DNA of 64,000 nucleotides from Nesterenkonia sp. Act20 (GCF_019173455.1 NZ_JADPQH010000001.1:682001-746000), one strand, 5' to 3'. Shown: positions 30,812 through 39,398, numbered from the stretch's first letter. Notes: generated from the letters alone by a model not told the origin. A program made the numbers and translations.

Positions 30812-30858
30812 GCTGGCTGGGGCTGGCTGGGGCTGGCTGGGGCTGGGCTGGCTGGGGC
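30812..30858. repeat. Tandem repeat, 10-bp unit, three perfect copies plus partial
   Basis: GCTGGCTGGG repeats at 30812, 30822 and 30832, then degenerates to about 30858. The minus-strand RNA would be CCCAGCCAGC repeated. It is the only simple-sequence tract of this kind in the window and could vary in copy number. Confidence 0.85.
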
Positions 30859-30875
30859 TCAGGTCAAGGACGTGG

Positions 30876-32945
30876 TCACTGCTCGTGCAGCTGCAGGTGG
30901 TCCAGCGTGTGGTTCATCCGGTCGCGCTTGGTCTGCAGGTACCGCAGGTTCGTCTCGTGCACCACGCCGGTGGAGGGGACGAGCTCCACGTCCAGACCGG
31001 CTCCGCGCAGCGTGTCGACCTTGACCGGGTTGTTCGTCATCAGCCGGAGCCGACGGATCCCGGCGGAGTGCAGGATCGCGGCCGCCCCGGTGAAGTCGCG
31101 CAGCTCGGCGGCAAGGCCCAGCATCTCGTTGGCCTCCACCGTGTCCGCTCCCTGTTCCTGGAGCTTATAGGCGCGCATCTTGTTGGCCAGCCCGATGCCG
31201 CGCCCCTCATGGCCGCGCAGGTAGAGCAGATGTCCGCCGTCGCGCTGGATGGACTCCAGCGCCGAGGCGAGCTGGGTGCCGCAGTCGCAGCGCCGGGAAC
31301 CGAGCACATCACCGGTGACACATTCGGAGTGCATCCGTATCAGCGGACGGGATGCGTCCTCCTTGCCCTCCCCGGGGGCCTGCGCGAGCGCCGAGATGAG
31401 CATATGTTCATGGCCGGTCGCGTGCTCGGTCCAGACCTGGGCCGCGAAGACTCCGTGATCGGTGGGCAGCGTGACCACCGGGCCCGGGGTCACAAGCTTC
31501 GCGAGCTCGTCGCTGGGGGCCTCCCAGCTGGCCGCCACCGAATCCATCGCGGCGCCGTGGCTCGGGGTCCCCCCGCGGTAGGCGATCAGGTCCGCGATGG
31601 AGACGAGCGCGAGCCTGTGTGCGTCGGCGAAGTCGCGCAGCGCGGGCAGGCGCATCATGCGGCCGTCGTCGTGGGTCAGCTCGGCGATCACACCGACCTC
31701 GGGCAGGCCAGCGAGCCGGCACAGGTCCACGGCCGCCTCGGTGTGCCCCGGACGACCCAGCACCCCCGCAGGGTCCGCGATGAGCGGAAAAAGGTGACCG
31801 GGTCGGCTCAGATCGCCGGCGGTGGTGGCGGAGTCCGCCATGACACGCACGCTGAGCGCGCGATCGGCGGCGCTGATCCCAGTGCTCACTCCCGAGGCGG
31901 CATCGGCGCTGATCGTGTACGCGGTGCCCTTGGGATCCTCGTTCTCGGTGACCATCGGCGGCAGCTGCAGGTGCTCCGCCCGCTCGGGCGTCATCGGCAC
32001 ACAGATGACCCCTGAGGTGTAACGGACCGTCATCGCCATGAGCTCCTCCGTGGCGAGTGAGGCCGGGAAGATGATGTCGCCCTCATTCTCGCGATCGGCG
32101 TCATCGACGACGACGACGGGTCGCCCCGCCGCGAGCTCGTTGAGGGCGACGTCGATGGGATCAAGCAGCGGGGCCGGAGTCTCCGGCTGGGGAATGCTGG
32201 GAACCGGAGAGGACGACCCTGGGCCTGCAGCGTCATCGCTGGCTCCATGAAGGCCGGCCGCTACACCGGCAGCGCCCTCCACCGCAGCGTCCTTGTCCTC
32301 AGCTCCCGCTCCGGCGCGGGCGGCGGGGCCGGGGAGGTGATGGCCGAACTGCAGCATGCGCCGGGTGTACTTCGCGAGCACGTCGACCTCGAGATTGACC
32401 ACTCCGCCGACCGAGAGGTCGCCGAGGGTGGTCTCGGCCAGCGTCGTCGGAATCAGCCCCACCTCGAACCACGGCTGCGCGGACGCTGGGTCCGAGACCG
32501 CAGTGACGGTCAGCGACACCCCGTCGACGGCGATCGAGCCCTTCTCCGCGAGATACGGAGCCAGCTCGGCGCTGATCTGGAAGCGGTGCCTGCCGTCCTG
32601 CGGGTCCCGCTCCACCAGTTTGCCGAGACCGTCGACATGGCCCTGGACCACGTGGCCGTCCAGGCGGGCGCCGGCGGGCAGGCAGCGCTCAAGGTTGAGC
32701 CGATCGCCCACGCCGAGCTTGCCCAGCGCAGTGCGCTTCAGCGTCTCTGGGATCAGCTCCACGCTGATCCGGTCACCGTCGATGTCCACAGCGGAGACGC
32801 AGACCCCGTTGACGGCGATCGAGCCGCCGAGGGCCAGACCTTCGGTGTGCCCGGGGGCGGCGAAGCTCAGCCGCTCCACGAACTTGGTGGGTTCGAACCG
32901 ACGTTCGAGGACCTCTCCCAGACCAGTCACGATTCCGGTGAACAT
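30876..32945 (-). CDS. Fused riboflavin synthase / DHBP synthase / GTP cyclohydrolase II
   Basis: One uninterrupted frame of 689 residues holds three enzymes. Residues 1 to about 205 are RibE, with two lumazine-binding repeats (MFTGIV start, [22 protein letters not shown]). An Ala/Gly/Pro-rich linker runs to about 262. RibB follows ([31 protein letters not shown]), then RibA from about 475 with the zinc cysteines of SECVTG...RRCDCG, the catalytic [11 protein letters not shown] and [10 protein letters not shown]. All key residues look intact, so it should supply both riboflavin precursors and the last step. RibBA is a common fusion; with RibE in front it is not. ATG 32945 overlaps ribD by 19 nt. 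Confidence 0.93.
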   Translation of the reverse strand: MFTGIVTGLGEVLERRFEPTKFVERLSFAAPGHTEGLALGGSIAVNGVCVSAVDIDGDRISVELIPETLKRTALGKLGVGDRLNLERCLPAGARLDGHVVQGHVDGLGKLVERDPQDGRHRFQISAELAPYLAEKGSIAVDGVSLTVTAVSDPASAQPWFEVGLIPTTLAETTLGDLSVGGVVNLEVDVLAKYTRRMLQFGHHLPGPAARAGAGAEDKDAAVEGAAGVAAGLHGASDDAAGPGSSSPVPSIPQPETPAPLLDPIDVALNELAAGRPVVVVDDADRENEGDIIFPASLATEELMAMTVRYTSGVICVPMTPERAEHLQLPPMVTENEDPKGTAYTISADAASGVSTGISAADRALSVRVMADSATTAGDLSRPGHLFPLIADPAGVLGRPGHTEAAVDLCRLAGLPEVGVIAELTHDDGRMMRLPALRDFADAHRLALVSIADLIAYRGGTPSHGAAMDSVAASWEAPSDELAKLVTPGPVVTLPTDHGVFAAQVWTEHATGHEHMLISALAQAPGEGKEDASRPLIRMHSECVTGDVLGSRRCDCGTQLASALESIQRDGGHLLYLRGHEGRGIGLANKMRAYKLQEQGADTVEANEMLGLAAELRDFTGAAAILHSAGIRRLRLMTNNPVKVDTLRGAGLDVELVPSTGVVHETNLRYLQTKRDRMNHTLDHLQLHEQ

Positions 32946-34003
32946 GTGTCTCCTTTCGGCTGCAGGTGCACACAGACATCGGAGTCCATGATCTGCACCG
33001 GCCCGCTCTCGGCGGGGTCGAGTGCGAAGCGGGGCGCTTCGCGAAGTGTTCTCACGCCGATGTCACCGATGCTGGCGGTTCCAGCACCTAGCAGAAGCGG
33101 GGCGTGGTAGGCGAAGACCTCGTCCACGAGCCCAGCGGCGAAGAAGGCCGAGAGCACGCTCTGGCCACCCTCGACGAGGACGTGCTTGACGGGGTACCCG
33201 CCGTGCGTGGTCTGAGCGAGCTCCTGCAGGGCTTCCAACGGATCTCGGGTCCGCAGCTGCACCCAGCCCTCACCCTCGGGGAGTGCCTGGGTCAACTTGC
33301 AGCGCTTCGGCACGGGGGTCAGGCCCATGACCACACGGAGCGGCTGACGCTGGGTGAGGTCCCCGGCGGGGGTGCGCGCGGTCAGCCGGGGGTCGTCCAC
33401 CGCCACGGTGTTGGTGCCCACCAGGATCGCGTCGGCCCGGCTGCGGACCTGATGCGTGTGCTCGCGCGAAGCTTGTGAGGTGATCCATTGGCTGGTTCCG
33501 TCGGCGGCCGCGATCCGCGCGTCGAGGGTCTGGGCCAGATGGACCGTGACGAAGGGACGCTGCTGCTCCTGGGCCGTCGTCCACCGGTGATTCAGCGCCT
33601 CGCATTCCTCTCTCAACACGGAGGAGACCACCTCGATTCCCGCGCGACTCAGCACCGCCGCTCCCCCGCCGTTGCTCGTCGGGTCCGAGGCGCCGTGGAC
33701 GAGCCGACCGATGCCCGCGTCGATGATCAGCTGGGTGCAGGCGGGCTGGCGACCCTGATGCCGGCACGGCTCCAGTGAGGTGTACAGCGTCGCAGAGCTG
33801 AGGTCAGCGCCGTCTGGGTGAGAGGCGAAGAAGTTCGCGATCGCGTCACGCTCTGCGTGGAAGGTGCCTGCTCCTCGATGGTGGCCCTGAGCGAGCACCT
33901 CGCCCTGTGCGGAGACGAGCAGGGCTCCGACCAGCGGATTGGCTCCTCGGACGCCTGAGAGCGCCAGCTCCAAGGCTTGGGTCATCGCTGACTCGTGAAG
34001 CAA
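32927..34003 (-). CDS. ribD: Bifunctional pyrimidine deaminase/reductase
   Basis: Second and third steps of riboflavin synthesis. The N-terminal deaminase has the zinc motif HAERDAI and the PCXXXGXXPXC-type EPCRHQGRQPACTQLI; the C-terminal reductase has DARIAAADGTSQWIT and VEGGQSVLSAF. I place the start at a TTG (34003): GGGAGGAG lies 7 nt upstream, and the extra residues LHESA align with the family's N-terminal helix. The product is then 358 residues. An ATG at 33985 is the conventional alternative. It sits under an FMN riboswitch. Confidence 0.93.
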   Translation of the reverse strand: MLHESAMTQALELALSGVRGANPLVGALLVSAQGEVLAQGHHRGAGTFHAERDAIANFFASHPDGADLSSATLYTSLEPCRHQGRQPACTQLIIDAGIGRLVHGASDPTSNGGGAAVLSRAGIEVVSSVLREECEALNHRWTTAQEQQRPFVTVHLAQTLDARIAAADGTSQWITSQASREHTHQVRSRADAILVGTNTVAVDDPRLTARTPAGDLTQRQPLRVVMGLTPVPKRCKLTQALPEGEGWVQLRTRDPLEALQELAQTTHGGYPVKHVLVEGGQSVLSAFFAAGLVDEVFAYHAPLLLGAGTASIGDIGVRTLREAPRFALDPAESGPVQIMDSDVCVHLQPKGDTCSPES

Positions 34004-34012
34004 CGGCCGTCT

Positions 34013-34042
34013 CCTCCCAGCGTGTCGAGGCACTCCGGGAAG
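34013..34042 (-). promoter_or_regulatory. Possible SD-sequestering hairpin of ribD
   Basis: On the minus strand CTTCCC (34037-34042) can pair with GGGAGG (34013-34018) of the ribD ribosome site. Together with the riboswitch upstream this suggests control of translation rather than of termination. Energies were not computed. Confidence 0.35.
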
Positions 34043-34120
34043 GCCGATGCGGTGAGGCGTCGACGCAGTCCGCCTGCGTGAGCTCCGCGCGATGGCGGAG
34101 TCCACAGGGCGCGGACTCTC

Positions 34121-34256
34121 GTGCTTCTCCCATCCAGACTGTGACTGTCGGTACCGGAGTTCCACCGGTTCAACCAAGACCGGAGCAGCTGGGCTGCACC
34201 TGACTCGGGTCGCGGACTTTGACCGCCGGTTCGGATTTTCACCGATCCCGGAGCAC
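34121..34256 (-). promoter_or_regulatory. FMN riboswitch (RFN element)
   Basis: The minus strand has the conserved RFN blocks in order: CCGGGATCGGTGAAAATCCG, AACCGGCGGTCAAAGTCCGC, GACCCGA, then GAACCGGTGGAACTCCGG, ACCGACAGTCACAGTCTGGA and the closing GGGAGAAGCAC that pairs with GTGCTCC. The peripheral helices are all represented. It ends 117 nt before ribD, where it should turn off the rib genes when FMN is high. Confidence 0.96.
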
Positions 34257-34361
34257 GAATTGTGTAGCACCAAGTGTGCCACATGCGCCGGCGCGGCCCG
34301 TCCGCACCGCAATCTGGGGCAATCAAACGACTGGGCCGGCAACGGCTGGCCGCCGCGGCAT
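34257..34361 (-). promoter_or_regulatory. Promoter region of the rib array
   Basis: CACAAT within GCTACACAATTC (about 34259-34264) ends just before the 5' end of the riboswitch, so transcription would start close to its first paired base. No clear -35 box was found. Confidence 0.4.
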
Positions 34362-34403
34362 ACAGGAAGGGCCCGGGACCATGAGGTCCCGGGCCCTTCC
34401 TGT
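34362..34403 (-). terminator. Terminator of the tRNA cluster
   Basis: A perfect 19-bp stem (34362-34380 with 34385-34403) with a 4-nt loop, starting 7 nt after the last tRNA. The stem is ACAGGAAGGGCCCGGGACC. No T tract. Confidence 0.8.
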
Positions 34404-34409
34404 GTTCTG

Positions 34410-34483
34410 AGCGGATGACGAGATTCGAACTCGCGACCCTCACCATGGCAAGGTGATGCTCTAGCCAGCTGAGCTACATCCGC
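34410..34483 (-). tRNA. tRNA-Gly(GCC), copy 1
   Basis: 74-nt cloverleaf on the minus strand, acceptor GCGGATG/CATCCGC with discriminator T, anticodon loop TTGCCAT (GCC), T loop TTCGAAT. CCA is not encoded. Identical to the copy at 34880-34953. Confidence 0.97.
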
Positions 34484-34535
34484 ATGAGTTCAGGACCGCC
34501 CGCCACCTTCTCGGCGGCAGATTCCCTGTACTCAG

Positions 34536-34607
34536 TGCGCGATACTGGGATCGAACCAGTGACCTCTTCCGTGTCAGGGAAGCGCGCTACCGCTGCGCTA
34601 ATCGCGC
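34536..34607 (-). tRNA. tRNA-Val(GAC)
   Basis: 72-nt cloverleaf, acceptor GCGCGAT/ATCGCGC with discriminator A, anticodon loop CTGACAC (GAC), T loop TTCGATC. CCA is not encoded. Confidence 0.97.
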
Positions 34608-34690
34608 CCGTATGGACTGTCTCATCCATTCAGACTTATTCAGTTCTCATTGTTCCCAGTCTCCCCGCCCGGTGCTCGAGCGAAGCTGCG

Positions 34691-34761
34691 AGGTGGGGAC
34701 GGGAATCGAACCCGCGTTAACGGCTTTGCAGGCCGCTGCCTCGCCACTCGGCCACCCCACC
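34691..34761 (-). tRNA. tRNA-Cys(GCA)
   Basis: 71-nt cloverleaf, acceptor GGTGGGG/CCCCACC with discriminator T as expected for Cys, anticodon loop CTGCAAA (GCA). CCA is not encoded. Confidence 0.97.
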
Positions 34762-34879
34762 GTAGCCATCCCCGAAACACTACACCGTCCCGGACTGACA
34801 TCCAGCGACCGGGTCATCGAAGACCTGGCTGCCGTGCAGTGATCCTGCTGATCGTCCAAGGGTTTCCCCAGATCCTGCG

Positions 34880-34953
34880 AGCGGATGACGAGATTCGAAC
34901 TCGCGACCCTCACCATGGCAAGGTGATGCTCTAGCCAGCTGAGCTACATCCGC
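34880..34953 (-). tRNA. tRNA-Gly(GCC), copy 2
   Basis: First gene of the cluster in transcription order; base-for-base identical to the tRNA at 34410-34483. The cluster therefore runs Gly-Cys-Val-Gly. CCA is not encoded. Confidence 0.97.
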
Positions 34954-34980
34954 AGTGCCGTCCCGACCACATTTCTGCGG

Positions 34981-35000
34981 CGTTTCAACGACTTGAAACG
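34981..35000. repeat. Inverted repeat upstream of the tRNA cluster
   Basis: CGTTTCAA, 4 nt, TTGAAACG: a perfect 8-bp palindrome with loop. It lies 28 nt before the first tRNA and just downstream of a possible promoter (minus-strand TTGGAC about 19 nt before TATCGT), so it may be near or within the tRNA leader. It could be an operator or a processing hairpin. Confidence 0.5.
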
Positions 35001-35131
35001 ATAGCGCAGGTCTCGGCCGCTCGTCCAATCGAGCAGGAACTTCCTCGCAGAACGCCCTTGCACCTCGTCCCGGCGGAGGCGGACGCGGGCGGCAGAACGG
35101 CATGTCAGTCCCAGGTGGCAGACTTAGGCCG

Positions 35132-36013
35132 ATGACACAGCCCAGCCTCGCTCACGCCACCGACTATGGCCGCACGTATTCGCGCTCGACCAGCGGCTCC
35201 CCTGAGGTGCCGTCGATCACGACGGTGATCTCTCAGGAGCACAAGGACATGACCGGGTGGGCGGGCCATATGGCGACCTCTGAGCTGGTCAACGATCAGC
35301 GACTCGCGGCCGCGGTCGGCTCCCCCGCCGAGCTCAAGCGGCTCGCGCGGCAGGCCTCCTCGGCGGCCGAGCGCTTCCGGGACGCCGCGGCAGCTCGTGG
35401 AGATCGGGTGCACCATTACGCGGAACAGGTGGCCCTGAGCGCACTGGGGCTGAGCGAGACCACCCGGGCGGCGCGCGCAGCTCTGGAGGAGCACCGGGAG
35501 ACGCGATTCGCCGACCGCTTCGACGAGTGGTGGACGCTCTACGGCGTGACGCCAGTGGCCGCCGAGGTGACGGTCTGGAATCACACGCTCGGCTACGCCG
35601 GCACGCTCGATCTCGTCGCCGAGATCGGTGGGCGCATCTGCATCATCGATTTCAAGACCAAGGGACTCACCCGAGACGGCCGCTCGAAGCCGCTGAATGA
35701 TTCAGTGGTGATGCAGCTGGTGGCCGGCATGAAGGGTGAGGAGATGCTGGTGGACGCCGCCGCCGGTGAATGGAAGCCCTGGCCCTACGGTGAAGATCCG
35801 ATCCTGCTCGGTGTGGCGATCTCCGAGTCGGAGGTCGTCGCTGCACAGGCGAACCCCGCCCTGCTGAAGGCTCACTGGTTCAAGTTCTGCGCGCTTCGTC
35901 AGGTCTGGGAACACAGCCGAACCACTGCCAGCGCCGGGCCCGCACTGCGGCCCATCGCGCCGCCGCCGGTGCGGAATCCTGAGAGCCCGGACAATGAAAG
36001 AATGACTCCATGA
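35132..36013 (+). CDS. Putative PD-(D/E)XK nuclease-fold protein (RecB-like)
   Basis: The 293-residue protein has no name that I recognise, but the catalytic pattern of RecB/Cas4/exonuclease-type nucleases is visible in order: H94/H95 in DRVHHYAE, D160 in GTLDL, D173-F-K175 in IIDFKT, and Q195 in VMQLVAGM. These would bind the metal and attack DNA ends in the family. There is no helicase, Cys cluster or membrane segment. A longer start at 35102 is possible; 35132 was chosen with CAGACT 7 nt upstream. It overlaps def by 4 nt, so the two are co-translated, without an evident functional link. Confidence 0.7.
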   Translation: MTQPSLAHATDYGRTYSRSTSGSPEVPSITTVISQEHKDMTGWAGHMATSELVNDQRLAAAVGSPAELKRLARQASSAAERFRDAAAARGDRVHHYAEQVALSALGLSETTRAARAALEEHRETRFADRFDEWWTLYGVTPVAAEVTVWNHTLGYAGTLDLVAEIGGRICIIDFKTKGLTRDGRSKPLNDSVVMQLVAGMKGEEMLVDAAAGEWKPWPYGEDPILLGVAISESEVVAAQANPALLKAHWFKFCALRQVWEHSRTTASAGPALRPIAPPPVRNPESPDNERMTP

Positions 36014-36600
36014 CTGTCCTGACCATCCGCATGATCGGCGACCCGGTGCTGCGCACACCGGCGGCCGCCGTGGCCTCGATCGATGACACCGTCCGTGAGC
36101 TCATCGCGAACATGTTCGAGACCATGGACGCGGTATCAGGCATCGGCCTGGCGGCTCCACAGATCGGCGTGGGACGGCGGATCTTCACCTACGACGTGAG
36201 CGGTCAGCGCGGGGCCGTGATCAATCCGCAGCTGCAGCTGCTCGGCGAGCGCACCTTCACCCCGCGCGAGCCCGAAGCAGGTCCGGCGGCGGGTGAGAAC
36301 CTGCTGCGCGAGGGCTGCCTCTCGGTGGCCGAGATCTACTCCCCTGTAGCCCGCGCCCAGCGCGTGCTGCTCAGCGGCATCGATCAACACGGCAGTGACA
36401 TCGAGGCTGACGCGACCGGGCTGCTTGCGGCCTGCTTCCAGCATGAGGTGGACCACCTGGACGGACGCCTGTTCGTCGACCGGCTCACCGGGGCGGAGAA
36501 GAGCGCCGCCGCCCGCGCGCTGCGATCCCGGGAGTACGGCCAGGCCCTGGATCAGGCGCAGGTCACCCGGCGCACCAGCAGCAGCTTCTTCGCCTCCTGA
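36010..36600 (+). CDS. def: Peptide deformylase
   Basis: Removes the formyl group from nascent proteins. The 196 residues carry all three motifs: GIGLAAPQIG (44-53), EGCLSV with the metal Cys at 103, and HEVDHLDG with the metal His 145/149 and catalytic Glu 146. A C-terminal extension of about 30 residues is typical of actinobacterial enzymes. It overlaps the nuclease-like gene by 4 nt and is followed 11 nt later by fmt, its partner in the formyl-Met cycle. Confidence 0.97.
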   Translation: MTVLTIRMIGDPVLRTPAAAVASIDDTVRELIANMFETMDAVSGIGLAAPQIGVGRRIFTYDVSGQRGAVINPQLQLLGERTFTPREPEAGPAAGENLLREGCLSVAEIYSPVARAQRVLLSGIDQHGSDIEADATGLLAACFQHEVDHLDGRLFVDRLTGAEKSAAARALRSREYGQALDQAQVTRRTSSSFFAS

Positions 36601-36611
36601 AAGGCCTCACC

Positions 36612-37745
36612 ATGCAGCAGTTCACCGCAGACTCGCTCGCCGCGGCGAGTGCGGCGTCCGACGGCCCCGGGCGGGGTCGAGTCCTCTTCGCGGGCACCCC
36701 GGAGATCGCCGCCACCTGCCTGCGCCGGCTGCTGAGCCACGGTGCAGACATCGTCGCCGTGCTGACCAGGCCAGATGCGCCCGTCGGACGTAGACGCCGG
36801 CTGACCCCCTCCCCCGTCGCTCAGGCTGCCGAAGCCGCCGGCATACCCGTCATCAAGGCCGCCTCCATAGACTCTTCGGTGACCGCCGAGCTCACGACGG
36901 CAGAAGCCGATCTGGGCGTCGTCGTCGCCTACGGCGCGCTGCTGCCCGAAGCGGCGCTGAAGGTGCCGGCGCGCGGCTGGGTCAATCTGCACTATTCCCA
37001 GCTCCCGGCCTACCGCGGAGCCGCCCCGGTGCCCCATGCCCTCCTGGCCGGGGAACGCACCACGGCGGCCACGGTGTTCCAACTCGAACGCGGAATGGAC
37101 ACCGGCCCGGTCCACGGGCTGTGCAGCTACGAGATCCGCGAGGCCACCTCCGCCGGGACGGTGCTCGAGGACCTGACGAACCTCGGAGCCTCGCTGCTCA
37201 CCGTGCTGCTGCCCAGTCTGCTCACCGGCACCTCGACACCGCAGGCGCAGCGGGGCACACCCAGCTTCGCGCCCAAGCTCACCCGCGAGGACGCCTTCAT
37301 CGATCCTTCTCGCCCAGCGGCGGAGCTGGTGAAGCGGATCAACGCCACGATCCCCGAACCGGGAGCCTGGACGTTGAACGGAGATCAGCGGATCAAGCTC
37401 GGCGTGGCCAGGCTGCACCGGACGCCCTCCGATCCCGACGCTGCGCAGCGCCTGGAGGCGGCACTGGCCGAGACCGCAACGGGACAGGTCCTGAGCCTGC
37501 CGAGCACGGAGGACTCAGAGAGCATGAGTCCCCTCGCCGGCAACCACACGTCGGCGAGTCGCGAGGCAGGGAGCGTGATCGCGTTCCGGGCAGGTGACGG
37601 GGAGGCGGTTGTGCTCTCCGGCGTGCAGCCGGCGGGCAAGACCATGATCAACGCCGTCGACTGGTACCGCGGCCTGCAGTCGCAGGTGCGACTCGGCGGA
37701 ACCGAGCAGACCACATCCACCCCCACGGAAGAGCACCACGCATGA
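36612..37745 (+). CDS. fmt: Methionyl-tRNA formyltransferase
   Basis: Formylates initiator Met-tRNA. The protein is 377 residues, longer than the usual 310-320. An N-terminal tail of about 22 residues precedes RVLFAGTPEIAATCLRRLL. The folate-binding signature region HYSQLPAYRGAAPVPHALLAG and GMDTGPV are intact, and the C-terminal OB domain contains Ser/Thr-rich inserts around residues 295-320. ATG at 36612 sits after the def stop; its stop overlaps rsmB by 4 nt. Confidence 0.96.
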   Translation: MQQFTADSLAAASAASDGPGRGRVLFAGTPEIAATCLRRLLSHGADIVAVLTRPDAPVGRRRRLTPSPVAQAAEAAGIPVIKAASIDSSVTAELTTAEADLGVVVAYGALLPEAALKVPARGWVNLHYSQLPAYRGAAPVPHALLAGERTTAATVFQLERGMDTGPVHGLCSYEIREATSAGTVLEDLTNLGASLLTVLLPSLLTGTSTPQAQRGTPSFAPKLTREDAFIDPSRPAAELVKRINATIPEPGAWTLNGDQRIKLGVARLHRTPSDPDAAQRLEAALAETATGQVLSLPSTEDSESMSPLAGNHTSASREAGSVIAFRAGDGEAVVLSGVQPAGKTMINAVDWYRGLQSQVRLGGTEQTTSTPTEEHHA

Positions 37746-39391
37746 GTCACAGCGGCCCGTCCCAAGACCCGCAGCGCAGTCGCAGAAACGAGAAGGGGCG
37801 CGAACGAAACCGCGGTGGTGCTCGGTCGGACAAGTCGAGCGCGGCCCGCGGCTTCAGCGCCACAGCCCCCGGGCAGCGGAAGCGCCGAGCCGATCCCGCG
37901 AGACTCACCGCGTTCACGGTGCTGCGCGCGGTCAGCCGGGATGACGCCTATGCCAACCTGACGCTTCCCGCTGAGATCCGACGACAGCGCCTGGACAAGC
38001 GAGACGCCGCCTTCGCGACCGAGCTGACCTACGGCACGCTGCGCGGCACGGGCACCTATGACGCCATCCTCAGCGCCTGCGTGGATCGTCCGCTGGCACA
38101 GCTCGATGCACCCGTGCTCGACGCCCTGCGCCTCGGCGCGCACCAGCTGCTGAACATGCGCGTCGAGACACACGCCGCGGTGGACGAGACCGTCGCCCTG
38201 GTGCGCAGCGAGATCGGCGCCGGTCCCAGCGGTCTGGTCAACGCAGTGCTTCGCAAGGTCAGCGCCGCCTCGCTGGACGAATGGGCCGAGCGTCTCGCCG
38301 TGGACGGCAAGCTCAGCGGCGACGACGCGCTCGCACTCAAGCATGCGCATCCGGCCTGGGTGGTCCGGGCGATGCGGCAGTCACTGCGACTCCATGGTCG
38401 GGGCGAAGAGCTCGAAGACCTGCTGCGAGCCGATAATGACGCCCCCGAGGTCCACCTCGTGGAGCTTCCCGGTGTGACGGAGGAGCCTGGGCAGCATCTG
38501 CGCAGTGCGACTGAAGCAGGGGCGACGGTCTCCCCGCTGCTGCCTGGAGCAGCAGTCTTCCGCGGGGGAGACATCGGCCGTCTCCCCGGGGCCCGCGAGG
38601 GTCAGCTTCGAGTCCAAGACATCGGGTCCCAATGGGTCACTCGAGCACTCGCCGCTGCCGAGCTTCCTGGCCTCGCGGACCTCTCGGCTGACGCTGCGCC
38701 TCACCTGGAAGCGAATCAGGAGCTGGGTGAATTCGACAGGCCTGCTGCCGAGCGCTGGCTGGACCTCTGTGCAGGACCCGGTGGCAAAGCGGCCCTGCTC
38801 GCCGCGCTGGCCGCCGAACGCGGAGCCACGGTGCTCGCCAACGAGCCGGCCGCGCACCGCGCGAAGCTGGTCTCCGGCGCCCTGGCTGCGGTGGCGCCGG
38901 AAGCCTGGGCCGTGCGCACCGGAGATGGCCGGACCATCGGCGAGGAGGCCGGTGCCGACGGCTTTCAGCGGATCCTGGTGGATGCACCGTGCACCGGTCT
39001 CGGCGCGCTGCGGCGCCGGCCCGAAGCCCGCTGGCGCCGGACTCCAGGGGACCTCTCGAGCCTGACCGCCCTGCAGCTGGAGCTCCTCGACGCCGCCGCC
39101 GGAGCGCTGGCACCGGGTGGCCTGTTGGCCTATGTGACCTGCTCTCCGCATGCCGCGGAGACGGTCATCCAGGTCGATGACCTGCTGCGTCGCCATCCGG
39201 AGCTCGAGCTGCTCGATGCCCGTGAGCCGATGCGCGCCGCGGCGCTGGAGGCCGGCGTGGAGCTGATGGACGGACCCGGTGCGCAGCACGGCACGGGGAC
39301 TGTGCAGCGCTGCGTGCAGCTCTGGCCCCACGTCCACGGGACCGACGCGATGTTCTTCGCGCTGCTCCGGCGAGGCGTGCAGGCGAGCTGA
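37742..39391 (+). CDS. rsmB: 16S rRNA (cytosine-C5) methyltransferase, RsmB/NOL1 family
   Basis: The 549 residues include a basic N-terminal tail (about 50 residues), a NusB-like RNA-binding domain (about 55-190) and a SAM methyltransferase domain with DLCAGPGGKAALLAAL, the catalytic Cys in VDAPCTGLGALRRRPEARWRR and the second Cys in VTCSPHAAET. In E. coli the enzyme modifies C967 of 16S rRNA. It lies in def-fmt-rsmB, the usual order in many bacteria, with an ATGA overlap to fmt. Confidence 0.95.
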   Translation: MSHSGPSQDPQRSRRNEKGRERNRGGARSDKSSAARGFSATAPGQRKRRADPARLTAFTVLRAVSRDDAYANLTLPAEIRRQRLDKRDAAFATELTYGTLRGTGTYDAILSACVDRPLAQLDAPVLDALRLGAHQLLNMRVETHAAVDETVALVRSEIGAGPSGLVNAVLRKVSAASLDEWAERLAVDGKLSGDDALALKHAHPAWVVRAMRQSLRLHGRGEELEDLLRADNDAPEVHLVELPGVTEEPGQHLRSATEAGATVSPLLPGAAVFRGGDIGRLPGAREGQLRVQDIGSQWVTRALAAAELPGLADLSADAAPHLEANQELGEFDRPAAERWLDLCAGPGGKAALLAALAAERGATVLANEPAAHRAKLVSGALAAVAPEAWAVRTGDGRTIGEEAGADGFQRILVDAPCTGLGALRRRPEARWRRTPGDLSSLTALQLELLDAAAGALAPGGLLAYVTCSPHAAETVIQVDDLLRRHPELELLDAREPMRAAALEAGVELMDGPGAQHGTGTVQRCVQLWPHVHGTDAMFFALLRRGVQAS

Positions 39392-39398
39392 AGACCGG

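Noticed and set aside
34691-34761. Integration (att) site at the tRNA genes
   Set aside because: No integrase gene or duplicated tRNA 3' end was found; the repeated tRNA-Gly is a full functional copy.
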